Of a stretch of 39,738 bases of DNA, positions 30,601 through 38,983 are shown piece by piece. A program made the translations under genes and the position numbers. Position 1 is the first letter of the stretch; the number at the start of each line of letters is the position of its first letter. Under the pieces are notes generated by a model. It was not told the DNA's origin, made no database searches, and worked only from the letters and a program-made list of their open reading frames with translations. Location: positions 46,364-86,101 of the forward strand of contig NZ_LK995473.1 in the NCBI RefSeq assembly GCF_900002405.1. Direction: 5' to 3'. This DNA is from Actinomyces succiniciruminis. Lineage in GTDB: Bacteria; Actinomycetota; Actinomycetes; Actinomycetales; Actinomycetaceae.

Positions 30601-32017
30601 GTTTGTGCATGTGCTCGCCGGAGGAACGCCGGGAAACGCCGACGAGGTCGCCTATTTCTTCCTGCGCGCCTTCGAATTGCTGAACCCGAGCGGCACGCTC
30701 GCGCTCATCGCCACCAATACGGTGGCGCAGGGTGACACCCGGGAGGTCGGCCTCGACCGGATGGTGGCCACGGGCTTCACCATTACCCGGGCGGTACAGT
30801 CACGCTCCTGGCCATCCAACAGCGCCAACCTGGAGTACGCCGCCGTCTGGGGCACTCGCGCCAAAGTCGATCCGCAGGTGCGGGCGGTGGCATGCGGGGA
30901 GCGGGATGTGCCGGTGCCGCGGCTCAGCACCCTGCTCGAACCCGCCGGACGTGTGGAGGGGAAGCCGCAGCGGCTCGCCGAGAACGCCAGCATCGCCTTC
31001 CAAGGCTGCGTCGTGCTCGGCAAGGGCTTCATTCTGGAGCAGGAGGAGGCCCAGGCCTGGATCGCAGAGGACCCGCGCAATGCCGAGGTGCTCTTCCCCT
31101 ACCTCAACGGTGAGGACCTCAACTCCCGCTCCGACTGCTCACCCTCGCGCTGGGTCATTGACTTTGGTGATCGAAGTGAGCAATCTGCCGCCAGTTACGA
31201 ACTTCCATTCCAACGTGTTGTGACGCAGGTGAAACCAGAACGTCTGCGGAAGAACCAGCGAGCGTACAGAGTTTACTGGTGGCAATTTGCGCATAAGGGA
31301 CTGGCGTGGAAAGAGGAGGTCGCCGGGCTCGACGAGGTGCTGGTGCTCGCTCTGGTGAGCAAGACCGTTATGCCGGTCCGTGTTCCCACCGGACAGGTGT
31401 TTAGTCACCGCCTCGCAGTATTTGCTACCGCAGATATTGGTGAACAGGCGATCCTGTCTTCCGATATCCATTGGTGTTGGGCTGTCACGTACTCCTCAAC
31501 TCTTGAAACGCGGGTGAACTATTCTCCGTCAGACGCGTTCCTTACCTTCCCACGCCCCGCGCCCACGCCCGCGCTCGATGCCATTGGCCGCACCCTGGAC
31601 GCCGAACGCCGGGAGATCATGCTGCGCCGCGGGCTCGGCCTGACCAAGCTGTACAACCTGGTGAACGACCCCGAGCTCGCATCCGGGCAGGACGCGGATG
31701 TGGACCGCATGCGCGTCATCCACGTGGAACTCGACGCGGCCGTCGCGGCCGCCTACGGCTGGGACGACCTGGACCTCACCCACGGCTTCCACACCTACCG
31801 GCAGATGACCCGCTGGACCATCCCGCCGGCCACCCGCGTCGAAGTCCTCGACCGGCTCCTGGAGGAGAACCACCGCCGTGCCGCCGCCGAGGCCGCCGCC
31901 AAGTCTGCCCAGCCCAACAAGAAGCCCACCCGCTCCGCTAACGCCGGGTCCGCTGCCACCACCGCCCGCACCCGCCGCGGCCGCAGGCCCGCCGCCGGAC
32001 AGGAGGAGATGTTCTAA
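27686..32017 (+). CDS. drmMI: DISARM N6-adenine DNA methyltransferase DrmMI
   Basis: This 1443-residue protein starts at the ATG at 27686, overlapping drmD and preceded by GGGAGGA. The SAM-binding motif I DIACGSGAF begins at Asp679, and the catalytic motif NPPF at 952-955 marks an N6-adenine enzyme of the PglX/Eco57I-like type. The N-terminal 650 residues are the large helical region common to these proteins. The part after NPPF (about residues 1040-1300) should include the target-recognition domain. There, about 31141-31560, GC falls to about 56% over the 420 bases I counted, against 75% in a 60-base sample at 30901-30960. That suggests replacement of the specificity domain. The enzyme would methylate host DNA so the system ignores self. 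The C-terminus is basic and Ala-rich. Confidence 0.92.
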   Translation: MSRNTTGGSRSRTSRRSAGASGGGARAGRGGGSRRGARFAAQLHRDWLELVDTEGPFLSVPVMTRLFPQGVPTLEDARKEAMRRAKSAFDAAWDAWDRARDRQAALPEYRAARDAWVSTVLTEVVGWGGHYTAAADRPALAEAHRVRGDGDSPVVVTPTGALLRGTADAAGTGGGAMAAADAAGTTGTAVGALVLVVDPVASLREVCDDGWATSPVDRMDAMLRAPESTCSIGVVTDGRWWALVSAPRGATTASGVVDAQTWIEEPATRDAFLTLLGVRRLLGGRPEERLPRLFADSVLAAEEITEALGTQVRRAVELVVSAVSRSAADAVRQGRPDPLPADAHQVYEGVVSVMMRVVFLLFAEERGLLPTQDLYRSGYGLSRVLDELDERAREEGEESLDGTYFVWHRLLATSGALFGGATWEDVRMPAYGGSLFDPDRFGFLTATGPDGALMVRVSDRVMLEVLRSVQVAHTGGEAQRVSFRDIDVEQIGYIYEGLLGYSCHRSDQVVLGLDGKNGEEPEVPLAVLEDLAEAHADDADLAAAILAWIKADQPSAQPRTKPALAKALAAGDAMEDAERALLAVTRDAELRGRLRPWIGAIRRDLRGRPVVILPGELLVVETPSRRDAGAHYTPRSLAEDVVAHALAPLVYKPGPHQSEDRSQWRLIASDAILRLRVADIACGSGAFLVAAARYLARRLVEAWEHEGTTPPDKSPEQIERHALRQVVAHCLYGVDINPMAVEMCKLSLWLVSLDRNLPFSFVDDKVFVGNSLLGITDLEQLRALNIDPAAAQKDRLFDLDAAGRMLPEMDVDAILAEVTGRRHQLASEVNDTDPARSTTTKLRQQSANEKQLATLTRLADAVIAAGLDPDVASKPGRRREDAFQRLAAAASAAFPPGGDGDPAGLEAILEQGLTPTVETDYERWRCLHWPLAFPEVFPQAPARGGFDAVVGNPPFLGAKKISPAMGQNLRDWFVHVLAGGTPGNADEVAYFFLRAFELLNPSGTLALIATNTVAQGDTREVGLDRMVATGFTITRAVQSRSWPSNSANLEYAAVWGTRAKVDPQVRAVACGERDVPVPRLSTLLEPAGRVEGKPQRLAENASIAFQGCVVLGKGFILEQEEAQAWIAEDPRNAEVLFPYLNGEDLNSRSDCSPSRWVIDFGDRSEQSAASYELPFQRVVTQVKPERLRKNQRAYRVYWWQFAHKGLAWKEEVAGLDEVLVLALVSKTVMPVRVPTGQVFSHRLAVFATADIGEQAILSSDIHWCWAVTYSSTLETRVNYSPSDAFLTFPRPAPTPALDAIGRTLDAERREIMLRRGLGLTKLYNLVNDPELASGQDADVDRMRVIHVELDAAVAAAYGWDDLDLTHGFHTYRQMTRWTIPPATRVEVLDRLLEENHRRAAAEAAAKSAQPNKKPTRSANAGSAATTARTRRGRRPAAGQEEMF

Positions 32018-35000
32018 TGCCCGAGCCCACAAACTCACCCCGGCCAGCCTCCCGTGCCCCCGAAGGCGTCGCCCCCAGGGCCGCAAGCGCCGACACCACC
32101 CACGCAGCTTCTCCCGGCGCAGCCTCGCCCGATGCGGGTGTTCCTCGCCGCCTCGACGGCTCCGAAGCACCCAGCAACGGCCCCGTCTACGAGCCGGTGG
32201 AGCCCTACGGCTCGGGCTCCTGGGCGGCCCGTGAGAACCTCACCGACATCCTGCGCCGCCAACTGCTCGGCCCCATCGGCGGCGATGACGAACTGCTGCC
32301 CGTCGCCCCGGACGGCCGCTACCTCATCGGCCGCATCGCCCCCACCCGCCTGGACGACACCGGCGGCCAGGCCACCGAGCCGCCCACCAGCGAGGCCGCC
32401 GACCTCGCCTCAGACGCGGGCCTTGACACCGACCCGGACGCCGGGGCCTCCACCGCCTACCTGGGCGACGACCTCGACGCCCGCGCCTCCACCGGCGTAC
32501 CGGTATCCAGCGTCGACGAGTCCAGCCCGGACGGGGATGAGGACACCGGCGGCGACCGCGACGACGAGCCCGTGCGCCGCGGCCTCATGATCCCCGCCTC
32601 CATGGGACTGCGCTTCCAGGTCCTCGACGACCTGGAGGCCGTCACCGTGCACGCCTCCTGGGGCGTCTACCACCCCGAGAAGACCGGCCGTACCCTCCCC
32701 TCCGGCGGCGAGGAGCGCCACTTCCGCCGCACCGACATCTCCATCCCCGTGCGCGTCCCCCTCGGGCAGGGCGACGGCGCCACCACCGACTACCCGCTGC
32801 AGGACCAGGTGACCCTGCGCGTCGACACCCACCTGGACGCAACCACGCACCGGCGCCTGGTGGAGATCGCCCTGTGCAACGACCGTGAGACCCCGCGCCG
32901 CATCCCCGTCGACGCCTGGCTCTTCCAGACCCGCCTCGACGTCACCCCCGCAGGCGCCGCCGAGGGGCAGGCCGTCTTCCTGCCCGTCCACGACACCACC
33001 GAGGACCCCCACCTGCCCGGCGACCCCGAGGAGGCCCGCCTCGAACTGCAGTACCGGGACCGGCTCGAATTCGCCGTCGGCCGCACCTGCTCCGCCGACT
33101 GGACCGCCGCCCCCGGCGCGCGCCGCGCCACCCACGTGTGCACCGAGTGGATGCCCACCGCCGAGACCCCACAGACCCGGGCCGCCGACGTGCCCGGGGC
33201 GCTGCTGGACATGCAGTCCCTCGCCGTCGCCACCCCCGCCGAACTGGAGGCCGGCCTGCGCCCCATCGTGGCCGCCTACACCAACTGGCTCGACGACCAG
33301 CAGGCGCACATCCCCGCCCTGCCCGCCTACCTGCGAGAGACCGCCGCCGAAGTGGTGGACGAGGCCCGGCAGGTGCGCGACCAGCTCGCCGACGGCGTCG
33401 ACTTCCTCCTGGCCGACCCCGAGGCCCGCCGCTGCTTCGCCTTCATGAACCGGGTCATGGCCGACCAGCGCGTGCACTCCCAGATCGCCGCCGCCCGCCA
33501 GACCAACCCCAGCCTCACCCCCGCCCAGGCCGAGCAGCAGGTGCGCGCGGGCACGTTCCCCCACCACTGGCGCGTCTTCCAGCTGGCCTTCGTGCTCATG
33601 CAGATCCGCGCCCTGACTGACCCCACCACCCCTCGCCGCTCGGGGGCGGACCGGGCGAAGGTAGAGCTGCTGTTCTTCCCCACCGGCGGCGGCAAGACCG
33701 AGGCCTACCTGGGCCTGGCCGCCTACGCCTTCGCCATCCGCCGCCGCCAGGGGCGCATCACCGGCCCCGACGGCGCGGTTGACGGCTCCGCCGGCGTTAC
33801 TGTGCTCATGCGCTACACCCTGCGGCTGCTCACCTCCCAGCAGTTCCAGCGCGCCACCACCCTCGTGTGCGCCGCCGAACTGGCCCGCCGCGAGGACCCC
33901 GCCACCTGGGGCGAGGAGCCCTTCCGCATCGGGCTGTGGGTCGGCACCGCCGTCTCCCCCAAGCGGGTGGAGGAGGCCGCCAAGGAACTCACCCGACTGC
34001 GCAGCCAGCACGCCGGCGCCGGCTACCGCTTCTCCGCCCTGCAGCTCGGCCACTGCCCCTGGTGCGGGCGGCCCCTCGGCCACAACGACGTCGAAGTCGA
34101 CGAGGCGCGCGGCCGCGTCCTCGTGTACTGCCCCGACGAATTCGGCGACTGCCCCTTCTCCCCGGGCGGCCAGGTGGACGAGGGCATTCCGGTGCTCACC
34201 ACCGACGAGGAGATCTACCGGCTGGTGCCCGCCTTCGTGATCGCCACCGTCGACAAGTTCGCCCGGCTGGCCCGCGAGGGCCAGGCCGCCTCCCTGTTCG
34301 GGCACGTCGCCCGCTACTGCGAGCGCCACGGCTACGTGCCCGCGCTCGACGACGCCGGAAACAGCGACTACCCGGGCTGCGAGGCCAAGGAGTCCCACCC
34401 CGCCAAGGGCGGCCTGCCCGCCGCCCGGATACGCCCGGCCACCCGCCTGCGCCCACCGGACCTGATCATCCAGGATGAGCTGCACCTGATCACCGGGGCG
34501 CTCGGCACCACCGTGGGGCTCTTCGAGGTCGCCGTCGACGCCCTGACCACCTGGCGCATGTACGACCCCGACGGCGCACCACGTGAGGTCAAGCCCCTCA
34601 TCGTCGCCTCCTCGGCCACCGTGCGCCGCGCCGTCGACCAGGTGCGCGCCCTCTACGGGCGCTTTATCACCGTGTTCCCGCCGCAGGTCCTCGACGCCGC
34701 CGACACCTTCTTCTCCAAGGAGATCACACCCGACCGCGAGCACCCGGGGCGGCGCTATGTGGGGCTGTCGGCCACCGGCGTGCGCCTGACCAACGCCGAG
34801 ATCCAGATCGCCCAGGTCCTCATGGCCGGCGGCCAGCTGCTGCTCGATGAGGGCGGGGAGGAGGCCGACCCCTACATGACGCTCGTCGGCTACTTCTCCG
34901 CCACCCGGGAGCTGGCTGGCATGGCCCGCTACATGCAGGACGACATCCAGACCGCCCTGGCCAAGGGCATTCGCGGCTCCGGGCTGCCGCGGCGCAGGGG

Positions 35001-36027
35001 CACGGCATACGGGGCCCTCAACCTCGGTGAGCTCACCAGCCGCATCGCCTCCACCGAGATCACCAGCACCCTGGATGAGATGGCCGTCGGCTTCGACCCC
35101 GCCGTCGACTCCACCCGGGCGCGCGCCGCGTACCGGGAGGCCAGGGCCGCCGCTGCCGCTGCCAGCAGAAACGCGCCGACCCCGCGCCCGCACAACCCCT
35201 TCGACGCCGTGCTGGCCACCTCCATGCTGCAGGTGGGCGTGGACGTCACCCGGCTGGGCCTGATGCTGATCGTCGGCCAGCCCAAGAACACCGCCGAGTA
35301 CATTCAGGCCTCCTCCCGCGTCGGCCGCGACGCCGGGCGGCCGGGCCTGGTGGTCACCGTCGGTAACTGGGCGCGCCCACGGGACCTGGCCCACTACGAG
35401 CAGTTCCGCCACTTCCACGACACCTTCTACCGGCGCGTGGAGCCCCTGTCCGTCACCCCCTTCTCCGTCACCTCCCTGGAACGGGGGCTCGACGGCGTAC
35501 TCGTCGCCAGCGCCCGCGTGCTGCAGGCCGCCGTGACCGAAGGCAGCCTGAACCCCGAGCGGGGCGCCGGGAACGCACCCCGGCAGCAGGCGGTGCTGGA
35601 GCAGGTGGCCCACGCCGTCGTCGCCCGCATTGAGAACTCAGCGGCCGGGGACGCCGCCACCCGCTACGCCCGCGACCGGCTGCAGGGGCGCATCGAAGCC
35701 TGGGTGAAGCGGGCCGAACAGACGCTGGGCGACGGCAGGCACCTGAGCTATGAGCGGGTGAAGGACCCCGCCAAGCAGGCGGCACTCATCATGGGGCCCG
35801 AGGCGGGCGCGGCCCGCACCGTGGGCGGGGACGGGCCGGTACTCGTCGTCGCCAACTCCATGCGGGAGGTGCAGCCCGAGATCAACCTGCTCGTCTCGCC
35901 CGACCCACAGCGCCTGGCCTGGAGGCCGCCGGAGGACGCCCCCGCCTGGCAGGCGCAGGAGCCCGGCGCTGACGCAGACCGCGGGCACAGTGACGAGTCG
36001 GCCCCGAGCGCAGGGGAGGAAGCATGA
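32017..36027 (+). CDS. drmA: DISARM helicase DrmA
   Basis: This 1336-residue superfamily 2 helicase-like protein is the core DISARM ATPase. The ATG at 32017 shares its A with the upstream TAA (TAATG), and AGGAGG lies 10 bp before it. Walker A PTGGGKT is at 555-561 and the Walker B variant DELH at 820-823. The second RecA fold has SATVRRAVDQV, LQVGVDVTRLGLMLIVGQP and QASSRVGRDAGRPG (motif VI). Between the motifs are zinc-like cysteines (CPWCGRPLG, then CPDEFGDCPF). The first 170 residues include a low-complexity Ala/Pro/Asp-rich part. In studied systems DrmA pairs with DrmB and engages unmethylated DNA ends. The gene is long and uninterrupted. Confidence 0.93.
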   Translation: MPEPTNSPRPASRAPEGVAPRAASADTTHAASPGAASPDAGVPRRLDGSEAPSNGPVYEPVEPYGSGSWAARENLTDILRRQLLGPIGGDDELLPVAPDGRYLIGRIAPTRLDDTGGQATEPPTSEAADLASDAGLDTDPDAGASTAYLGDDLDARASTGVPVSSVDESSPDGDEDTGGDRDDEPVRRGLMIPASMGLRFQVLDDLEAVTVHASWGVYHPEKTGRTLPSGGEERHFRRTDISIPVRVPLGQGDGATTDYPLQDQVTLRVDTHLDATTHRRLVEIALCNDRETPRRIPVDAWLFQTRLDVTPAGAAEGQAVFLPVHDTTEDPHLPGDPEEARLELQYRDRLEFAVGRTCSADWTAAPGARRATHVCTEWMPTAETPQTRAADVPGALLDMQSLAVATPAELEAGLRPIVAAYTNWLDDQQAHIPALPAYLRETAAEVVDEARQVRDQLADGVDFLLADPEARRCFAFMNRVMADQRVHSQIAAARQTNPSLTPAQAEQQVRAGTFPHHWRVFQLAFVLMQIRALTDPTTPRRSGADRAKVELLFFPTGGGKTEAYLGLAAYAFAIRRRQGRITGPDGAVDGSAGVTVLMRYTLRLLTSQQFQRATTLVCAAELARREDPATWGEEPFRIGLWVGTAVSPKRVEEAAKELTRLRSQHAGAGYRFSALQLGHCPWCGRPLGHNDVEVDEARGRVLVYCPDEFGDCPFSPGGQVDEGIPVLTTDEEIYRLVPAFVIATVDKFARLAREGQAASLFGHVARYCERHGYVPALDDAGNSDYPGCEAKESHPAKGGLPAARIRPATRLRPPDLIIQDELHLITGALGTTVGLFEVAVDALTTWRMYDPDGAPREVKPLIVASSATVRRAVDQVRALYGRFITVFPPQVLDAADTFFSKEITPDREHPGRRYVGLSATGVRLTNAEIQIAQVLMAGGQLLLDEGGEEADPYMTLVGYFSATRELAGMARYMQDDIQTALAKGIRGSGLPRRRGTAYGALNLGELTSRIASTEITSTLDEMAVGFDPAVDSTRARAAYREARAAAAAASRNAPTPRPHNPFDAVLATSMLQVGVDVTRLGLMLIVGQPKNTAEYIQASSRVGRDAGRPGLVVTVGNWARPRDLAHYEQFRHFHDTFYRRVEPLSVTPFSVTSLERGLDGVLVASARVLQAAVTEGSLNPERGAGNAPRQQAVLEQVAHAVVARIENSAAGDAATRYARDRLQGRIEAWVKRAEQTLGDGRHLSYERVKDPAKQAALIMGPEAGAARTVGGDGPVLVVANSMREVQPEINLLVSPDPQRLAWRPPEDAPAWQAQEPGADADRGHSDESAPSAGEEA

Positions 36028-38117
36028 GCACCAGTGAACTGATCGCCGTCGGCGGCGGCACCAGCCCCCTCGACGACGCCGAAGCGCTCGCCGAGAAGCA
36101 GGGGCGGAAGAACTACGCCAAGGTAGGTTCCGCCCGGCCCTCCAGCCTGCTGTACACCTACGGGCCGGGCGCCATCATCGACCTGCCCCACTTCACCATC
36201 ATGCCCAGCGGCCTGGACGACTGGGAGCGCATCTGGGCACGCCGCCAGGGGCCGGTGCCGGAGATTCACGCGCCCCGGCTGCTGGAGAGCGTGCAGCTGC
36301 AACTCGGCCCGCAGGTGAACGGGCTGCGGCCCTTCCCCCACCAGCCGACCGAGAACGCGTTCTCCCAGGAGGGCAGCGACCTGGGCGTGCCCGCGCGCAT
36401 CTTCCCCCAGTGGCTGCGCTGCACCGGCTGCGACCTGCTGGCCCCGCTGGAGTTCTTCACGCGTAGCACCGACGGTTACGTCAACACTCACCCCTACCGG
36501 CCCGACGAGGCGGTTGTGCAGCATGTCGGCTGCCCGGGGAGGGTAGCGAAGACCGGCCGTGGGGCTCGGGGCAAGGCGGGTGGGACCCGCAGGAACCGCA
36601 CCAGCCCGTGCGTGCCCGCCCGCTACCTGCTGGCCTGCCCCGACGGGCACCTGGACGAGTTCCCCTACGACTGGTGGGTGCACCAGGGCCGCAAGTGCCC
36701 CAAGGCCACGGTCCCGGTGCTGGAGATGACCGACACCGGCGCCTCCCGCGGTGCCAGCGCCACCGTCAAGTGCCGCTCATGTGGGGCGCGGCGCCCCATG
36801 AACCAGGCGCAGGGAGAGGTCGGCCGCACCCACCTGCCCAAGTGCCGTGGCCGCCTGCCGCATGTGGACGCCTTCATCAAGGGTGGTTGCACGCAGGAGA
36901 CGCGGCTGATGCTGGTGGGCGCCTCGAACCTCTGGTTCCCCGTCACCCAGGCGATCATCGACATGCCCCGCCTCGATCCGGCCGCCCAGCTGAAGGATGA
37001 CGCGAACCAGCTCCGGGCGGCGCTGGGGGAGGACCTTGCCGCTGTCAGCGGCAACCTGAAGATGCTGCGTATTGCACTGAAGCAGAATCCCTCAACCGGG
37101 CGGCTGGTGGAGCTTGACGACGCGGCGCTCGGCGACGTGGTCGCCGCCGCGCTGGGGCCGCAGGAGTCCGAGGCGGAGCGGGAGGAGCGCCGTCGTCGCT
37201 GGAATCCCACCGACCTGCTGGTGCCGGAATGGCGCTACCTGGAGCAGGACCCGCCCGAGGAGCGGCACGCCGACAAGCGCAGCGGGCTGACCGTCTCCCC
37301 GCGGGCCCTGCCCGTGGGTGAGCGCGGCCCGGTTCCCGGTGTGGGGCGGGTGCTCGCCGTCGACCGGCTCCGCAAGGTCAACGCACTGCTGGGCTTCACC
37401 CGAATCGACGACTTCGACCGCATCGACGACTCCGGCTCCCGACTGGTGCCCCTGTGCCGTGGCGGGCGCCCGGCCTGGGTGCCGGCAACCGAGGACCGCG
37501 GCGAGGGCGTGTTCCTGCAACTGGATGAGGCGCGGGTGTCCGCCTGGGAGCAGCGGGTGGAGGCCAGCGAATTGTGGGAGCGGTACGTGGCCGCGCACAA
37601 GCGCAATTTCGAGCGCCGCTACTCCGAGACCGCCAAGGAGATGGACCACCTGGAGCGCATGCAGCCGGCCCGCTACTGGTTGGTGCATACGCTCGCGCAC
37701 GCGCTCATGCGGCAGATGTCCATGCACTCCGGCTACGGGGCCGCCAGCCTCAGTGAACGCCTGTACGCCTGGAAGCCGGAGGGGGAGCGGCCCGCCGCTG
37801 CGGGCATGCTCATCACCACCACGGCCTCCGACTCCGACGGTACGCTCGGCGGGCTGGTGGCGTTGAGCGACCCGGCGCGGCTGGGGGAGATTCTCGACGC
37901 CGCCCTGCGCGGGCTCATGCGCTGCTCCTCCGATCCGGTGTGCGCCAGGCGCGTGCCGGAGGACCCCGAGGACTTTCTGCACGGTGCCGCCTGCCACTGC
38001 TGCGTCATGGCCTCGGAGACCTCCTGCGAGCGGGCCAACCGCTTCCTCGACCGGCGCCTGGTAGTGCCGCTGCCCGGGGCTTGGCGTGAGCTGGCCTTCT
38101 TCGAGGACCCGCGGTGA
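36024..38117 (+). CDS. drmB: DISARM DUF1998 protein DrmB
   Basis: This 697-residue protein starts at the ATG at 36024, overlapping the drmA stop (ATGA) after GGGGAGGA. The early segment RPSSLLYTYGPGAIIDLPHFTIM is typical of DrmB. Cysteine pairs follow: CTGCDLL, CPDGHLDEFPYDWWVH, CRSCGARRPM and CRGRLP. The C-terminal DUF1998 domain runs from about residue 530: RYWLVHTLAHALMRQMSM, GAASLSERLYAW, TTTASDSDGTLGGLVAL, then the cysteine-rich CSSDPVCARR and CHCCVMASETSCERAN end. DrmB binds DrmA and completes the DNA-binding core; the Cys groups likely bind zinc. No frameshift or missing block is visible. Confidence 0.93.
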   Translation: MSTSELIAVGGGTSPLDDAEALAEKQGRKNYAKVGSARPSSLLYTYGPGAIIDLPHFTIMPSGLDDWERIWARRQGPVPEIHAPRLLESVQLQLGPQVNGLRPFPHQPTENAFSQEGSDLGVPARIFPQWLRCTGCDLLAPLEFFTRSTDGYVNTHPYRPDEAVVQHVGCPGRVAKTGRGARGKAGGTRRNRTSPCVPARYLLACPDGHLDEFPYDWWVHQGRKCPKATVPVLEMTDTGASRGASATVKCRSCGARRPMNQAQGEVGRTHLPKCRGRLPHVDAFIKGGCTQETRLMLVGASNLWFPVTQAIIDMPRLDPAAQLKDDANQLRAALGEDLAAVSGNLKMLRIALKQNPSTGRLVELDDAALGDVVAAALGPQESEAEREERRRRWNPTDLLVPEWRYLEQDPPEERHADKRSGLTVSPRALPVGERGPVPGVGRVLAVDRLRKVNALLGFTRIDDFDRIDDSGSRLVPLCRGGRPAWVPATEDRGEGVFLQLDEARVSAWEQRVEASELWERYVAAHKRNFERRYSETAKEMDHLERMQPARYWLVHTLAHALMRQMSMHSGYGAASLSERLYAWKPEGERPAAAGMLITTTASDSDGTLGGLVALSDPARLGEILDAALRGLMRCSSDPVCARRVPEDPEDFLHGAACHCCVMASETSCERANRFLDRRLVVPLPGAWRELAFFEDPR

Positions 38118-38920
38118 ACGGTGCCGACGAGGCCGGCGGGAGCGGCCGGTACGCCGGGCAGGAGGGCGAGGCGGGGCGGCGGGACGCCGTCGTCGAGCTT
38201 GGGTCGGTCCTGAGCGGGGCCCAGGCGCGGGCCGTCGCCGCCAGTTTGGAGGCGGGGGAGACCCTGACACAGGCGCTCGGAGCCGTGGAGGCGTCGCGGC
38301 GACGCCGAGTGCGGGAGCTGATGGGGAGGGCCGGGCTCGGCACGTTGGAGCGGGAACGGACCGCGGCGGTGCTGCGCGCCATCGAGGGCGCGCTGGCGCA
38401 CCCGACCTCCGTCACCCCGGTGTGGACGGTTCCCGGCGGGCCTGGCGCTTTTGGGGTGACGGGGCACCTGACCGGGCTGATCCACGAGCTGGTGACGCGG
38501 GCCTACGGGGCGGTCACCTGCTCCACCTACAACATTGCGCGCTCCTCGGCGCTGTGGGAGGCGCTGAAGGAGGTGGCGGCGCGGCCGGAGGTGAGTGTGC
38601 GCCTGTACCTGGACACCGACGTGGCCGACGCCGAGCCCAAGCCCTGGGTGCCCACCACCGCGCAGGTCGCGCGCGAGCTGAAGGGCGCCGTGGTGATGCG
38701 GACGCGGGCCGGTGAGGACGGGAAGCGGCCGCGAAATCACGCCAAGTTCGTGGTGGTGGATCACCAGATCGTGGTGGTCACGAGCGCGAATATGTCGCGC
38801 TCCGCGGAGGAGCGGAACGTCGAGCTCGGCCTGCGCCTGGACGAGCCGCTGCTGGCCCGCGCCATAGAGGACCAGATGCGCGCCCTGGAGCCGCACGTCT
38901 ATGAACGGGTGGCCGGTTAA
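38114..38920 (+). CDS. drmC: DISARM phospholipase D-like protein DrmC
   Basis: This 268-residue protein has a GTG start at 38114 that overlaps the drmB stop (GTGA). One HKD motif is evident in NHAKFVVVDHQIVVVTSANM (His, Lys four further, Asp, then SAN), the signature of phospholipase D-type nucleases. Such single-motif proteins work as dimers. The N-terminal 100 residues are helical (ALEASRRRRVRELMGRAGL). ITSTNIARSS-like sequence SYNIARSS precedes a VSVRLYLDTD strand. DrmC is expected to be the nuclease of the system, though in studied DISARM it is not always essential. It closes the five-gene operon; a palindrome follows 20 bp later. Confidence 0.9.
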   Translation: MNGADEAGGSGRYAGQEGEAGRRDAVVELGSVLSGAQARAVAASLEAGETLTQALGAVEASRRRRVRELMGRAGLGTLERERTAAVLRAIEGALAHPTSVTPVWTVPGGPGAFGVTGHLTGLIHELVTRAYGAVTCSTYNIARSSALWEALKEVAARPEVSVRLYLDTDVADAEPKPWVPTTAQVARELKGAVVMRTRAGEDGKRPRNHAKFVVVDHQIVVVTSANMSRSAEERNVELGLRLDEPLLARAIEDQMRALEPHVYERVAG

Positions 38921-38940
38921 CGCAGGCTTCGTGATCGCGA

Positions 38941-38977
38941 CTCAGACACGGTTAGTGTCTGAGGGCATAGCTACTAT
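38941..38977 (+). promoter_or_regulatory. Perfect palindrome and -10 box between drmC and the DUF3800-like gene
   Basis: CTCAGACAC (38941-38949) and GTGTCTGAG (38955-38963) are perfect 9-bp inverted arms around GGTTA. TACTAT at 38972-38977 is a good -10 box 6 bp before the ATG at 38984, which predicts a leaderless transcript. The palindrome then covers the -35 zone, as an operator would. It has no U-run, so a terminator for the DISARM operon is a weaker alternative. Confidence 0.6.
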
Positions 38978-38983
38978 TTGCCC

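Noticed and set aside
32410-35613. 1067-codon open frame opposite drmA
   Set aside because: It is an antisense shadow of a gene with clear helicase motifs; the product is repetitive Gly/Val/Asp-rich sequence.
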